Origin: Armatimonadota bacterium
GTDB lineage: Bacteria; Armatimonadota; UBA5829; DTJY01
Length of the DNA: 64,000 nt
Assembly (NCBI GenBank): GCA_023511795.1
Contig: JAIMAU010000009.1
Coordinates: forward strand, 1-64,000
Reading direction: 5' to 3'
The position numbers and the translations under genes were made by a program. The notes below the pieces were generated by a model that saw only the letters and a list, made by a program, of their open reading frames with translations, searched no databases and was not told where the DNA came from. Shown here one piece after another: positions 1 through 9,188 of the stretch (position 1 is the first letter of the stretch; every line of letters begins with the position of its first letter).

Positions 1-305
1 GGTAACAGATACTCTATGTTTTGCCAACCCAAAAAAGAAAACAAAATTTTCGTTTGCAGCATTTTATAATTTTTATAATTAAATACAAAAAATTAATTTT
101 TAAATAATAACCACAAAAATGAAAAAACCTAAAAATCCAAATTACAGATTAATAAAACAATAAAAACTAAATCTTCTAGAGAATGATAGCAGCTTTGGGA
201 ATCAGTATGGAGCTTTCCAAAGCTTTGTTTGTTTAGTAATGATCTTGCAGAAATGCTAGCGTCTGTTGAAGAATTGTTAGTCATCCTAGAGGCAGCCGAT
301 TAGAT
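1..305. other. Non-coding AT-rich leader with hairpin
   Basis: No credible gene is visible here. Bases of about 40-175 are extremely AT-rich, with long A and T runs. An inverted repeat follows: the arm at 191-201 pairs with 214-224 (11 bp with one G-U, 12-nt loop) and is followed by a T-rich stretch (TTGTTTGTTT). It looks like an intrinsic terminator, either of a transcript entering from before the window or of a leader ahead of the polysaccharide locus. The function is inferred from structure only. Confidence 0.5.
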
Positions 306-929
306 ATGATCATAAATCTTTGGCGGAACCGTATGATAAAGATTGCAGAGCGGTTTTATAACCGGTGTCGCCCTGGAAGAACATATATTTTTGAGACGGA
401 AGCGGGGCTAAAATGCCTTTTCGGCCGTTTTAGTTCAAATCGGCTGGATGAGTATGTAGAGGATGAAATGCCCCTAAAGTCAGCCTTTGTTGATTCTTCC
501 GACCTCTTGCTGTCGGCTGATTTTCTCCGCGACCGCTATACCTTATGCGGCGTTAGCCTGCTCCAATCGCCGCATTTTAGTTTGATGCAGCAGATGGCAT
601 CGGGAACTTTGACACAGGATTCTGACTATGTTTTGAGATGCAAATCGGGTACTCTCGACTCACGCTTGCCTTTTGACCCCGACCTTGAGCAGTTGCGCCA
701 CTGCTTTCAATTGAGGCTAGCGGAGTTAAATGAGAATAGGCCCTTCTATATTTACGTGCGGAGGGTAATCTTCAAAGGAAAGCCAGTATATTTAATCGCT
801 GACGGCAAGCACAAAGCGGCGTTGGCGACTTATTTTAATCGCACCGACTGCCTATACTTAAGATTTGTATCGAGCAATGTCAATCAAGAGCCTTTTTTAG
901 ACAGATATATGACCGCATACTTAGTTTAG
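306..929 (+). CDS. Hypothetical protein, possible ParB-like fold
   Basis: This 207-residue soluble protein belongs to no family I can name with confidence. Its C-terminal third contains YLIADGKHKAALATYF (about residues 160-175). That resembles the DGxHRxxA core of ParB/sulfiredoxin-like domains, so a nucleotide-binding or kinase-like ParB fold is possible but unproven. It is rich in Arg, Leu and Phe and has no signal peptide or membrane segment. It is the first gene of the surface-polysaccharide run, 48 bases ahead of a methyltransferase gene, which suggests a role linked to glycan synthesis. The ATG at 306 is weakly supported by GAGG at about 290; an in-frame ATG at 333 is an alternative. 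Confidence 0.6.
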   Translation: MIINLWRNRMIKIAERFYNRCRPGRTYIFETEAGLKCLFGRFSSNRLDEYVEDEMPLKSAFVDSSDLLLSADFLRDRYTLCGVSLLQSPHFSLMQQMASGTLTQDSDYVLRCKSGTLDSRLPFDPDLEQLRHCFQLRLAELNENRPFYIYVRRVIFKGKPVYLIADGKHKAALATYFNRTDCLYLRFVSSNVNQEPFLDRYMTAYLV

Positions 930-977
930 ATCCTAAAGAGTACTCCATCAATCAGAATTTTATTAGGGCTATTCGAG

Positions 978-1709
978 ATGAATACCAAGCTAAGACAAAT
1001 TGCTGAAAGTATCGAAAAGGACCCTTGCGAATCTACAGGGCATATATACCATCCGTTGCCCTTTCCAGAATTCGAACGACTTAAGACGTCGAGTTCGAGG
1101 GAATCTGCCTTTCGTAAATGGCGCTTGATAAGTCATTCCCTTAAGTCGTTTTCTTCAATAGCTGGATTGCGCGTGCTGGATGTTGGTGCTAATGCTGGGT
1201 TCTATTCGTTTAATTTTGCCAAACTGGGCGCACTTGTGGATGCTTATGAGCCACACAAGCATTATGCCGAATTTGGCGCTCAGATTGCGGAAGCTACTAA
1301 CCTTCCAGTGCGATGGCATAACAAAAGATTGGAACAAGCAGATTTGGCGGGCAAAAACTACGACATTGCCTTGATGCTGAGCGTGTTTCAATGGGTTTCT
1401 AGAGGTAACGAGAACCTAGAAGAAGCAAAAGCATTGCTCAATGCTGTGGCGCACTCTGCAAGAGTTCTGTTTTTTGAATTAGGGTGCAACAGCGGCGAAA
1501 GTGCCATTTATGTTGCTGAGCGCCCGATTGCTTGGATTTGGCGTTTACTCAAGGAAAACACTTCGCCGAAAGATGTTGCCTATCTTGGCTCAACTGCTCC
1601 GTGGGGCAGAGGACGTCGTTTTCTTTTTGCCTGCGCAGAAGATAGAGTAAGTCTAACTCTTTGGCAGCGGTTTATCACCTTCGCCTTGCAAAGGTCCTGG
1701 ATATGTTAG
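978..1709 (+). CDS. Class I SAM-dependent methyltransferase
   Basis: The 243-residue protein has the glycine-rich SAM-binding motif VLDVGANAGFYS at about residue 67, followed by an acidic residue at the end of strand 2 (VDAYEP) and a motif-IV-like segment (DIALMLSVFQW). These are hallmarks of Rossmann-fold class I methyltransferases. The acceptor cannot be read from sequence. The position at the head of a glycan locus makes methylation of a sugar or lipid-linked glycan reasonable. Its stop overlaps the probable start of the flippase gene (ATG at 1703, stop TAG at 1707-1709), so the two are probably translationally coupled. Length is within the normal range and no key motif is missing. Confidence 0.8.
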   Translation: MNTKLRQIAESIEKDPCESTGHIYHPLPFPEFERLKTSSSRESAFRKWRLISHSLKSFSSIAGLRVLDVGANAGFYSFNFAKLGALVDAYEPHKHYAEFGAQIAEATNLPVRWHNKRLEQADLAGKNYDIALMLSVFQWVSRGNENLEEAKALLNAVAHSARVLFFELGCNSGESAIYVAERPIAWIWRLLKENTSPKDVAYLGSTAPWGRGRRFLFACAEDRVSLTLWQRFITFALQRSWIC

Positions 1710-3241
1710 ATGAGAAACAGCAGACCGCTGATGAGTTAAAGAATAAGACAATTCGTGGAATAGGTTGGAGTGTGGCAGGCCAGGCAGGCAATCAGGTTGT
1801 GGTGGCCTTAACAATGATTGTCCTTGCGCGTTTGCTTTCGCCACGAGAATTCGGCTTGCTGGCGATGGTTGTAGTAATCACAAGCTTTGCCAATATCTTC
1901 GCAGAAATGGGATTAGGCTCTGCGTTGGTACAAAAACAAGACATTCGCCAAGAACATTTGTCGTCTGTATTTTGGCTGAACGTGGTCGCAGGTTTGGTTT
2001 TGACTTCGGCATTTATTATTTGTTCGCCGCTTATTTCAAGCTTCTACGGTGAGCAAATCCTGAGGCCGCTCACTCTTCTAATATCAGCCAATTTTGCAAT
2101 TGGTTCGCTGAGCATCGTCCAGAGGACCAACTTTGTGAAAACCCTTGATTTCCGCAGGCTTTTTGTTGCTGATATAACAGCGGTTGTGGTTTCTAGCGTT
2201 GTGGCTATAGCGATGGCTTGTGCAGGTGCAGGTGTATGGAGCCTTGCCACACAATCGGTTGTTCTTACATCGGTGACTGCCGCCATGCTTTGGTTGATGA
2301 GTGCTTGGCGGCCTAGTTTCATTCTTAGATGGAATGCAATAAGAGATCTTTTAGGGTTTAGTGCCAGTTTGTTAGGAACTGATGTGCTCAACTACTGGGT
2401 ACGAAACATAGATTATTTGCTGATTGGGCGGTTTATTGGTAGCAACCCCTTGGGCATCTATAAGAATGCTTACCAGGTTATGCTTTTTCCTTTAACAAAC
2501 GTGTCGCGTGTTATCTCAAGGGTGATGTTCCCGGCGCTTTCTATCATTCAAAATGAAAAGGCACGCGTTAGAAACATATACCTTCAAGTAACCCGAACGA
2601 TAGCTTTGATAACCTTTCCAATGATGGCAGGCCTCTTTGTTGCCGTGGAGCCACTGGTTTTGGCAGTTTTCGGCACAAAATGGTCAGGAATGATACCTCT
2701 ACTTAGGGTATTCTCCATAGTAGGACTAATGCAGTCCATTGGCACTCTCAATGGAAACCTGTATCTTTCTCAAGGAAGGGCTGACCTGCAATTCAAGGTC
2801 AGCCTTTTTGTGAAAGCGACTGCAGTGCTTGGTATCGTAATCGGTTTGCGTTGGGGAATATTGGGGGTGGCAATCGGATATGCTGTTGCGTCGCTTTTAA
2901 ATTCTTATCCAGCATTTTATTTCGCAGGAAAATTGGTAAACCTAAGCTATTGGCAACTTTGGCGCAATCTGTCAGGGGTACTGGGTTGCTCTATTGCTAT
3001 GGCTGCTGTTGTGTTTGGAGCGGGTGTCATATTGCCAACCACGCTGCCTAACTGGGCAAAGCTTGCATGCCAAATAATAATTGGGGCATTAATTTATTTG
3101 TTATTGATTCATTTTTTAGGCGTCAAGGCATATGTGGAGACACGGGAAATCTTGTTAGATCAATATCGCCGCTTCCGAGAAGGGCGCAAACAGCTTGGTG
3201 ATGATGATGCTGCAGATGTTGTTGGTGCCAGAGCGTTGTGA
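1703..3241 (+). CDS. Polysaccharide flippase, Wzx/MOP superfamily
   Basis: This 512-residue polytopic membrane protein has about 12-14 hydrophobic segments. It opens with NKTIRGIGWSVAGQAGNQVV and continues with LARLLSPREFGLLAM, typical of the WzxC/TuaB branch of the MOP superfamily (Polysacc_synt_3). Such proteins flip undecaprenyl-linked oligosaccharide repeat units across the inner membrane. I chose ATG 1703, which overlaps the stop of the methyltransferase gene, over the upstream in-frame TTG at 1661, which would overlap that gene by 49 bases. The downstream glycosyltransferases and O-antigen ligase homologue fit a Wzx/Wzy-dependent pathway. The substrate is unknown. Confidence 0.9.
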   Translation: MLDEKQQTADELKNKTIRGIGWSVAGQAGNQVVVALTMIVLARLLSPREFGLLAMVVVITSFANIFAEMGLGSALVQKQDIRQEHLSSVFWLNVVAGLVLTSAFIICSPLISSFYGEQILRPLTLLISANFAIGSLSIVQRTNFVKTLDFRRLFVADITAVVVSSVVAIAMACAGAGVWSLATQSVVLTSVTAAMLWLMSAWRPSFILRWNAIRDLLGFSASLLGTDVLNYWVRNIDYLLIGRFIGSNPLGIYKNAYQVMLFPLTNVSRVISRVMFPALSIIQNEKARVRNIYLQVTRTIALITFPMMAGLFVAVEPLVLAVFGTKWSGMIPLLRVFSIVGLMQSIGTLNGNLYLSQGRADLQFKVSLFVKATAVLGIVIGLRWGILGVAIGYAVASLLNSYPAFYFAGKLVNLSYWQLWRNLSGVLGCSIAMAAVVFGAGVILPTTLPNWAKLACQIIIGALIYLLLIHFLGVKAYVETREILLDQYRRFREGRKQLGDDDAADVVGARAL

Positions 3242-3286
3242 CATACAAGAAAGGTTGGCACTAGCTAATAAATTAATTTTTTGAGT

Positions 3287-4471
3287 ATGAGTAATCACGT
3301 TGTCTTGCATATTGTAGAAACCTATCTTTTTATTACCGGCAGCTGGATTTATACACAGGTTACCGAAACAAACCGCTACCGCTCCATAGTCGCAGCCAGC
3401 AAAATTGAGAATACGGATGTCTTTCCTTTTCCTGACGTTTATAAATGTAGCCCCCTTATACAAAATCCACGTTCACTATGGCAGTTTGCAGCAAACCGTG
3501 CCTTTGAAATGATGCTCAGCATCAGAAAAAGGAAGTTGACCCGTCTTGTCCACAAGCATAGAGCCGCTCTCATTCACGCCCATTTTGGTCCAACAGGATA
3601 TGGTGCGCTTCCGTTAAAAAGGGCAACAGGGCTGCCGCTAATAACCGCCTTTTATGGTGCAGATGCATGCCAAATTCCCAACCGTGCTCCGAAATGGCAT
3701 CGCAGATTTAAAAAGCTGTTCGAGGAAGGTGATTTATTTCTGGCTGAGGGCAATCATATGAAACAAACCCTTGTTTCACTAGGGTGCCCTAGCGAGAAGG
3801 TGGTTGTTCAGCATCTTGGTGTTGACCTGAGCCTTATTCCATTTAAACCACGCCACCTTTCAGACGACGGCTTAATTAATATCATTGTTGTTGGTACGTT
3901 TCGGGAGAAAAAAGGAATTCCCTATGCCTTGCGTGCTTTCGCGCGAGTTGCGTCCGATCATCCAAACGTTCGCTTAATCATTGTTGGCGATGGCAGAGTT
4001 GGCCCCGAACTTGAGATCAAAGCCGAAATTCTCAAAGCAATCGCCGACGAGTCAATTGAGGATAAGGTGCACATCACAGGCTACATTCCATACAAGGAGT
4101 TTCTCCGCGAAGTAGAACGGGCACATATTTGTTTAGCTCCTAGTGTAGTCGCTGCGGATGGTGATGCTGAAGGCGGCGCACCGGTTTGCCTTATTGAAAT
4201 GTCGGCGTCTGGCTTGCCAGTGATTGCAAGCCGGCATTGTGATATCCCTGAGGTTATAATTGACGGCCAATCAGGTTTTCTCGTGCCAGAGCGCGATGTC
4301 GAAGCGATTGCCGACCGCCTACGCTTTCTTGTAGATCATCCTGAAATATGGGAGCCTATGGCGATTGCTGGGCGCAAGCATATAGAAGAAAATTATAGCC
4401 TTAGAGTAACGATTCCACGTTTAGAGGCCATTTACGACGGGCTACTTCAAGGTGTTTTTCTCAATAAATGA
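3287..4471 (+). CDS. Glycosyltransferase family 4 (WcaL/AmsK-like)
   Basis: This 394-residue GT-B enzyme has an N-terminal acceptor domain with HAHFGPTGYGALPL and the C-terminal nucleotide-sugar domain GT4 signature. Visible pieces are VVGTFREKKG at about 200, GDGRVGPEL, and the block ending EGGAPVCLIEMSASGLPVIA, the E-x7-E-type region. The nearest recognisable relatives are colanic acid/amylovoran glycosyltransferases that extend a lipid-linked repeat on the cytoplasmic face. Sugar specificity cannot be assigned. ATG 3287 is preferred over TTG at 3281. It lies 45 bases after the flippase gene and is followed by a 131-base gap. Confidence 0.85.
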   Translation: MSNHVVLHIVETYLFITGSWIYTQVTETNRYRSIVAASKIENTDVFPFPDVYKCSPLIQNPRSLWQFAANRAFEMMLSIRKRKLTRLVHKHRAALIHAHFGPTGYGALPLKRATGLPLITAFYGADACQIPNRAPKWHRRFKKLFEEGDLFLAEGNHMKQTLVSLGCPSEKVVVQHLGVDLSLIPFKPRHLSDDGLINIIVVGTFREKKGIPYALRAFARVASDHPNVRLIIVGDGRVGPELEIKAEILKAIADESIEDKVHITGYIPYKEFLREVERAHICLAPSVVAADGDAEGGAPVCLIEMSASGLPVIASRHCDIPEVIIDGQSGFLVPERDVEAIADRLRFLVDHPEIWEPMAIAGRKHIEENYSLRVTIPRLEAIYDGLLQGVFLNK

Positions 4472-4527
4472 ATCTATTCATACCGCAAGACTTTTTGATG
4501 GCTTACTAAAAAGATTCTTGTGCAATT

Positions 4528-4558
4528 CTTGAAGCTCTTAACCAAAGGTTAAGTCAAG
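4528..4558. repeat. Interrupted inverted repeat ahead of glycosyltransferase
   Basis: A perfect 7-bp inverted repeat (CTTAACC 4537-4543, GGTTAAG 4547-4553) is nested in a second pair (CTTGA 4528-4532, TCAAG 4554-4558). It sits 44 bases before the ATG at 4603 in a 131-base gap. No T-run follows, so it does not look like a classical terminator. It may be an operator or a structured leader element. Confidence 0.35.
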
Positions 4559-4602
4559 GAAATAAGTATACCTTTGCAGAAGATAGGTTTTGATAATTAG
4601 AC

Positions 4603-5778
4603 ATGAAGAAGATTCTTATTGCAGAAACAATAGACTGGAATTCGTCCGTGCAAATAGGCAGTCATCACTATGCTAGGCATTTTCTCGAGCATGGGGACGA
4701 GGTGGTTTGGGTATCGCAGTATATCCACCCTTTGAGTTTTCTTACAGGATGCCGCGAAAGAACAAAGTATGCTTTCAGTCTTTCCCGAGGGGCGCGAAGC
4801 TCGGAGCACGAACGTCTCTCGCTGTACATGCCATTTACAATACTGCCTTGTAGGCGCCACTGGCTTTTTGACAGCAAGGTGGTAGGCAAGCTGAGTCTCT
4901 ACTGTACATTTCCTTCGGTAAAAAGTGTATTGACTAAGCTCGGCTTTGATAAGGTGGATGTAGTTTGGATATCCAACCCTTTGTTAGCAAACATTGCTAA
5001 CATTGTGAAGCACGACGTACTGGTCTTTAGGGTAAATGATTTGTATTCAGGTTTCAAGGGAATGCCAAGTTGCGTAGTGGAGTTTGAGAAGTCGCTAATT
5101 GAAAGCGCCAATTTAGTTTTTGTTACTTCCAAAGTACTTGCTAAGCACGTGGAGAATTTAGGTGGAAAGGGCATATATTTGCCAAACGGTGCAGAAGTTG
5201 AACATTTTTTATCTCCAATGCCCCTGCCCGCAGATTATTTGGGCATCCCGACTCCAAGAGCAGTGTATGCAGGTGCAATCGAGTGGTGGTTTGATACTGA
5301 TTTGGTTGCGAGCATAGCCAGGAACCTTCCAGATATCTCTTTTGTCCTAATTGGTCGCCGGGAAGGGGTTGGAGATAGTGCGTTTTCGAGTTTGCCGAAC
5401 GTGTATCTCCTGGGACCGAAGCCGTATAAGGAGTTACCTGGATATTATCAACATGCCGATGTCGGTATAATCCCCTTTAAAGTAAATGAGTTCACGGCTG
5501 CAATCAATCCTAACAAACTCTATGAGTACTTTTCGGCAGGATTGCCTGTTGTATCCACATATTTGCCAGAAATCAAACCACTTAGGCCATTGGTAAAGAT
5601 TGCGCAAGATTCCCAAGAATTTGCGGCATTTCTTCGTGAGGCGTTGAAAGAGGGGAAAAATAGTCTGCGAGAAGAGCGTATTCAATGCGCCAAATCGAAC
5701 TCCTGGAAGGCGCGGTTTGACGAAGCGATGGCTTATATCTCCGATGTGCTAAGCTCACGCCGTACTGGAGCGGCATAA
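4603..5778 (+). CDS. Glycosyltransferase, GT1/GT4-like (TuaH-like)
   Basis: The 391-residue GT-B protein starts MKKILIAETIDWNSSVQIGS and continues with a segment typical of family-1-type transferases (HDVLVFRVNDLYSGF, then GAEVEHFLSPMPLP at about 205). Its C-terminal half has AGAIEWWFDTDLV and the PNKLYEYFSAGLPVV donor-binding region. Related proteins include TuaH-type transferases of teichuronic acid and other glycan loci. It should add one sugar to the repeat unit on the cytoplasmic side, but donor and acceptor are unknown. The stop overlaps the next start by one base (TAATG at 5776-5780), indicating translational coupling with the GT2 gene. Confidence 0.82.
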   Translation: MKKILIAETIDWNSSVQIGSHHYARHFLEHGDEVVWVSQYIHPLSFLTGCRERTKYAFSLSRGARSSEHERLSLYMPFTILPCRRHWLFDSKVVGKLSLYCTFPSVKSVLTKLGFDKVDVVWISNPLLANIANIVKHDVLVFRVNDLYSGFKGMPSCVVEFEKSLIESANLVFVTSKVLAKHVENLGGKGIYLPNGAEVEHFLSPMPLPADYLGIPTPRAVYAGAIEWWFDTDLVASIARNLPDISFVLIGRREGVGDSAFSSLPNVYLLGPKPYKELPGYYQHADVGIIPFKVNEFTAAINPNKLYEYFSAGLPVVSTYLPEIKPLRPLVKIAQDSQEFAAFLREALKEGKNSLREERIQCAKSNSWKARFDEAMAYISDVLSSRRTGAA

Positions 5779-6794
5779 TGCAGAGAGTATACATCATCGT
5801 CCTCAATTGGAATGGTTGGCAAGACACAATCGAATGTCTAGAAAGTGTTTTTAGAAGCGACTATCCCGATTTTCAAGTGGTAGTGTGCGATAACGGCTCT
5901 GAAGATGCTTCGGTTGAGCGAATAAGAGAATGGGCTGAGGGACGGTACCAAGTCGAGATAGCATCAGAAAACCCACTTCGTTATCTTGTTTTTCCGCCGG
6001 TTCCTAAGCCTGTTGAATTTCAAGAATTTGACCGAGCCAAAGCGGAGGCAGGTGGGGAAGTGGGGGATGCAGAGCCTCGGCTTGTTATCATAAGGATTGA
6101 TGAAAACCTAGGCTTTGCAGGCGGAAACAATGTTGGAATACGATATGCGCTTGCCAAGGGAGACTGCGGATATGTATGGCTGTTGAATAACGACACAGTG
6201 GTGACTCAAAATGCCTTAAGTGGCATGGTGCGTCGGATGATGGAATCGCCGGTTGCTGGCATGTGTGGTGCAAAAATACTCTACTACGATGAGCCGGAAA
6301 AAGTACAAGTCCTCGGCGGCGTGTCATATAATCGGTGGTTCGGAACAACCAAACAAATCGGCTGGCTGAAATCGGCAGATGTGCCTTATGATTTATTAGA
6401 AGTGGAACGGAGCATGTCATATGTAACTGGGGCGTGTATGCTCGTATCTCGCCAATTTCTTGAGACGGTTGGTTTAATGAGCGAGGACTACTTTTTCTAT
6501 TTTGAAGAGCTCGATTGGGTAATGCGCGCACGGGGTGCATTCGACTTGGTCTACGCCCCAGACAGCGTCGTCTATCATAAAGAAGGCAGGGCTGTCGGGG
6601 GAAGTAGCCGTGCGGCTAATTGTAAAAGCTATATTTCGGACTATTATTATCTGCTGAATAAGATAAAAATCACGCGTAAGTTCTTCCCTTATGCCCTACC
6701 TACTGTGTATCTGAGTATTCTCGGCACTCTTGTAAATCGAATTAGAAGACGCCAATGGGACAGGGTGGATATGGTCTTTAAGATTTGGCGATGA
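5778..6794 (+). CDS. Glycosyltransferase family 2 (WbbL/rhamnosyl-type)
   Basis: The 338-residue GT-A enzyme begins VYIIVLNWNGWQDTIECLES and has VVCDNGSEDAS, then LGFAGGNNVGIRYAL and WLLNNDTVV (a DxD-like NDT), and further on SEDYFFYFEELDWVMRARG. This order is characteristic of WbbL/RfbN-type GT2 transferases, many of which transfer rhamnose. The family makes an assignment to a dTDP-sugar donor plausible, which would fit the RfbB gene further along. An insertion of about 50 residues lies between the first strand block (about residue 45) and the GGNN block (about 115). The gene is coupled at both ends, by TAATG upstream and by ATGA at 6791-6794 downstream. Confidence 0.85.
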   Translation: MQRVYIIVLNWNGWQDTIECLESVFRSDYPDFQVVVCDNGSEDASVERIREWAEGRYQVEIASENPLRYLVFPPVPKPVEFQEFDRAKAEAGGEVGDAEPRLVIIRIDENLGFAGGNNVGIRYALAKGDCGYVWLLNNDTVVTQNALSGMVRRMMESPVAGMCGAKILYYDEPEKVQVLGGVSYNRWFGTTKQIGWLKSADVPYDLLEVERSMSYVTGACMLVSRQFLETVGLMSEDYFFYFEELDWVMRARGAFDLVYAPDSVVYHKEGRAVGGSSRAANCKSYISDYYYLLNKIKITRKFFPYALPTVYLSILGTLVNRIRRRQWDRVDMVFKIWR

Positions 6795-8029
6795 GTATGA
6801 CAGATTTATTGCTGATAATCTGGATTGCAACGATTGGTGCAGACAGGGTTGATTTCTTGGGTGGCACAGGCGATTTTATCCTTACGCCGTTCCTCGTCTT
6901 GTCGCCATTGGTCCTTTCATTTGGGTTTATGCACCTTATGCTTAAGAAGAACGCCCCTGCGGTTTTGGTGCCGAGAAATACCCGCCAAGTTATCTTTCTC
7001 TTCACACTGTTACTTATTCTTGTGCTGTTGTCAGTGGTTTTCGGGCGAGATATGCGCCTGGGTTTGAAGAGATTTGCTTTGCTAGCTATTCAGGTTTATG
7101 GGACTTTGCTTGGAGCAATTGTTCTAGCTAATTTAAAAAACCCAGGGCGTATTCTTCTTTTAGGCGCATACTGCAGTATTGTCCTCAGCCTTCTGATGAA
7201 TATAGGCCAGCTTCTATATTGGCTTCCTGCCTCATTAAGTGATCAAATCAGAAGCATGAGTATCATTGATTTTAGTCCACGGCTTGTTGGACCGTTTGGC
7301 CCTCGGCTAGCTGGTGTATCGATTGACATGAACCGAGGGGCGACGCTTCTAATGGTTTATGCGTTCTTTGTACTGAAGTTTGGCGGTCGTTCGCCGTTGC
7401 ACGATGTATTTTTCTATTTGGCGTTGGTTATGATATTGGCGACTCTATCTAGGTCTGGCATTGCTGGGTTTATACTCATGGGATTGGTTATGCTGGTTCA
7501 AAATGGCAGGATTAGGCTCTCATCGATAGCAAAGGCGATGGCGGTTTTCGGCGGATTAGGTATATTATTACTTTTTGTTGCCCGATGCACGGCGCTAGGA
7601 ACCTATCTTAAAATAGGTAAATTATTAGCGGAACGTCTATCTTTTGGCGAGTCCGAATCAGGTGGCATGCACTTAATGTTAGTTGAAAGGGGCTTGGAGA
7701 TTGCTTCGTCAAGCGTGCAAAACTTTTTCCTTGGCACAGGTTTTGGTAGCTCTAGATTACTGCTTAATGATATTTTTGTAGACAAGTATGCTAATTTCCA
7801 CTCAATATATATTTCGTTTCTTGTCGAAACCGGTGTTCTTTCCCTTTTTGTGCTATTGTTGCTCTGCTGCCTACCCCTCGCAAGGTCTAGGAATTATATG
7901 CCGATGATGCTTGGGTTAATGGTGGTCAATCTTTTCTACCAGCTTTCCCTGGAGCCGATTTTTTGGTTGAGTATAGTCCTTCTGTGGACAAATATAGGTT
8001 TTACAAGAGGTGAAGTGAGGGATACTTAA
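6791..8029 (+). CDS. O-antigen ligase / Wzy-type polymerase family
   Basis: This 412-residue membrane protein has around 11 hydrophobic segments and a long extracytoplasmic loop in the C-terminal half. That loop contains GMHLMLVERGLEIASSS and FLGTGFGSSR, followed by FHSIYISFLVETGVLSLF. The pattern of glycine-rich loop, then HS/HN-x-Y-L-x-E-x-G, matches the Wzy_C (O-antigen ligase) superfamily, whose members ligate or polymerise lipid-linked glycans in the periplasm. Ligase and polymerase cannot be told apart here. ATG 6791 overlaps the stop of the GT2 gene (ATGA). With the flippase it completes the minimal Wzx/Wzy-type pathway in this locus. Confidence 0.85.
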   Translation: MSMTDLLLIIWIATIGADRVDFLGGTGDFILTPFLVLSPLVLSFGFMHLMLKKNAPAVLVPRNTRQVIFLFTLLLILVLLSVVFGRDMRLGLKRFALLAIQVYGTLLGAIVLANLKNPGRILLLGAYCSIVLSLLMNIGQLLYWLPASLSDQIRSMSIIDFSPRLVGPFGPRLAGVSIDMNRGATLLMVYAFFVLKFGGRSPLHDVFFYLALVMILATLSRSGIAGFILMGLVMLVQNGRIRLSSIAKAMAVFGGLGILLLFVARCTALGTYLKIGKLLAERLSFGESESGGMHLMLVERGLEIASSSVQNFFLGTGFGSSRLLLNDIFVDKYANFHSIYISFLVETGVLSLFVLLLLCCLPLARSRNYMPMMLGLMVVNLFYQLSLEPIFWLSIVLLWTNIGFTRGEVRDT

Positions 8030-8046
8030 TCGAAGGCAAGGAAACA

Positions 8047-9174
8047 ATGCGCATCGGGATAAATGCACAGCTCTACTCATCCTCGGCTTCTTATAGAAAT
8101 GCCGGTATATCGAGGTACATTCGCGGATTATTGGCTGCTCTTGCTGTTTGTCGTGACACTCAGGAAATACATGTATTTCTGCGGGACGCAGAACGAATGG
8201 AGTTTCTAAACGAACTCAATGTGCACTGTAGCTGTCGGGGCACGGAAAGCCCTCTGTTTCGAATTGCTTGGGAGCAGACAGTTCTTCCACTGCTAGTCAG
8301 GCGGTTAAGGCTCGATATTCTTCATGCGCCAGCCCATGTGCTTCCCATAGCATGTCCGTGCAAATCAGTGGTCACTGTACTTGATCTTAGCTTTGTCCGT
8401 TTTCCTCAATATTTCCCGAGATTTCAGCGGCAGTATCTTAAATGCTTTACTTTTTGGTCAGCTCAAAGGGCAAATGCAGTAATTACAATTTCGGAGCATT
8501 CAAAGCGCGAGATAGTGGAGCTTCTTAAGGTTCCAGAGAACAAAGTTTTCGCTATCCCTCTAGGTATAGATCGCAACTTTCATCCGGTTGCCGCCGAGGA
8601 GATCGCGCGCGTTGCTAGTCGATATGGAATAAGTGAAAATACAATCCTTTTTGTCGGTACTCTGGAGCCTAGGAAGAATATTCACTCTTTGATAGCGGCT
8701 TTTAACATCGTGCGGAAAAAGTTTAACCAACATTGTACTCTGGTTTTAGCTGGTGGAAAGGGTTGGTTCTATCATGAATTATTTGAATTCGTCCGACAAT
8801 TACATTTAGGGGACAGCATAAGGTTTTTGGGTTATGTTCCTGCTGAAGACCTGCCGGCGCTTTATGGAGCGGCTTCTGTCTTTGTGTATCCATCGATCTA
8901 TGAAGGTTTTGGACTCCCGCCGCTGGAGGCGATGGCATGTGGAACGCCGGTAATAACATCGTCAACAACGTCCTTGCCTGAGGTAGTCGACGATGTGGGG
9001 ATTATGGTGGAACCACATGACGTCGAAGCACTTGCTGATGCGATTTTGCGAGTGTTGTGCGATTTTGATTTGCGTCAGGAAATGAGAGCAAAGGGCATAG
9101 AACGGGCAAAACGGTTTTCTTGGGAGGAAACAGCCCGTCAGACGTTGAAAGTGTATAACAATATCTTTAAATAA
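8047..9174 (+). CDS. Glycosyltransferase family 4
   Basis: The 375-residue GT-B enzyme starts MRIGINAQLYSSSASYRNAG, with a conserved loop for the acceptor domain (AGISRYIRGLL). It has the donor-domain sequence ILFVGTLEPRKNIHSLIAAF at about 198 and YPSIYEGFGLPPLEAMACG near 285, the canonical E-x7-E region. It resembles mannosyltransferases of the MtfB/WbdB type, but donor identity is inferred only from general family resemblance. It lies 17 bases after the ligase gene. A ribosome-binding stretch AAGGAAAC precedes the ATG at 8047. Confidence 0.88.
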   Translation: MRIGINAQLYSSSASYRNAGISRYIRGLLAALAVCRDTQEIHVFLRDAERMEFLNELNVHCSCRGTESPLFRIAWEQTVLPLLVRRLRLDILHAPAHVLPIACPCKSVVTVLDLSFVRFPQYFPRFQRQYLKCFTFWSAQRANAVITISEHSKREIVELLKVPENKVFAIPLGIDRNFHPVAAEEIARVASRYGISENTILFVGTLEPRKNIHSLIAAFNIVRKKFNQHCTLVLAGGKGWFYHELFEFVRQLHLGDSIRFLGYVPAEDLPALYGAASVFVYPSIYEGFGLPPLEAMACGTPVITSSTTSLPEVVDDVGIMVEPHDVEALADAILRVLCDFDLRQEMRAKGIERAKRFSWEETARQTLKVYNNIFK

Positions 9175-9188
9175 GGGGCTGAGAGTCG

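Noticed and set aside
6088-6540. 150-codon antisense frame within the GT2 gene
   Set aside because: The plus-strand gene has complete GT2 motifs; the antisense product has no recognisable domain.
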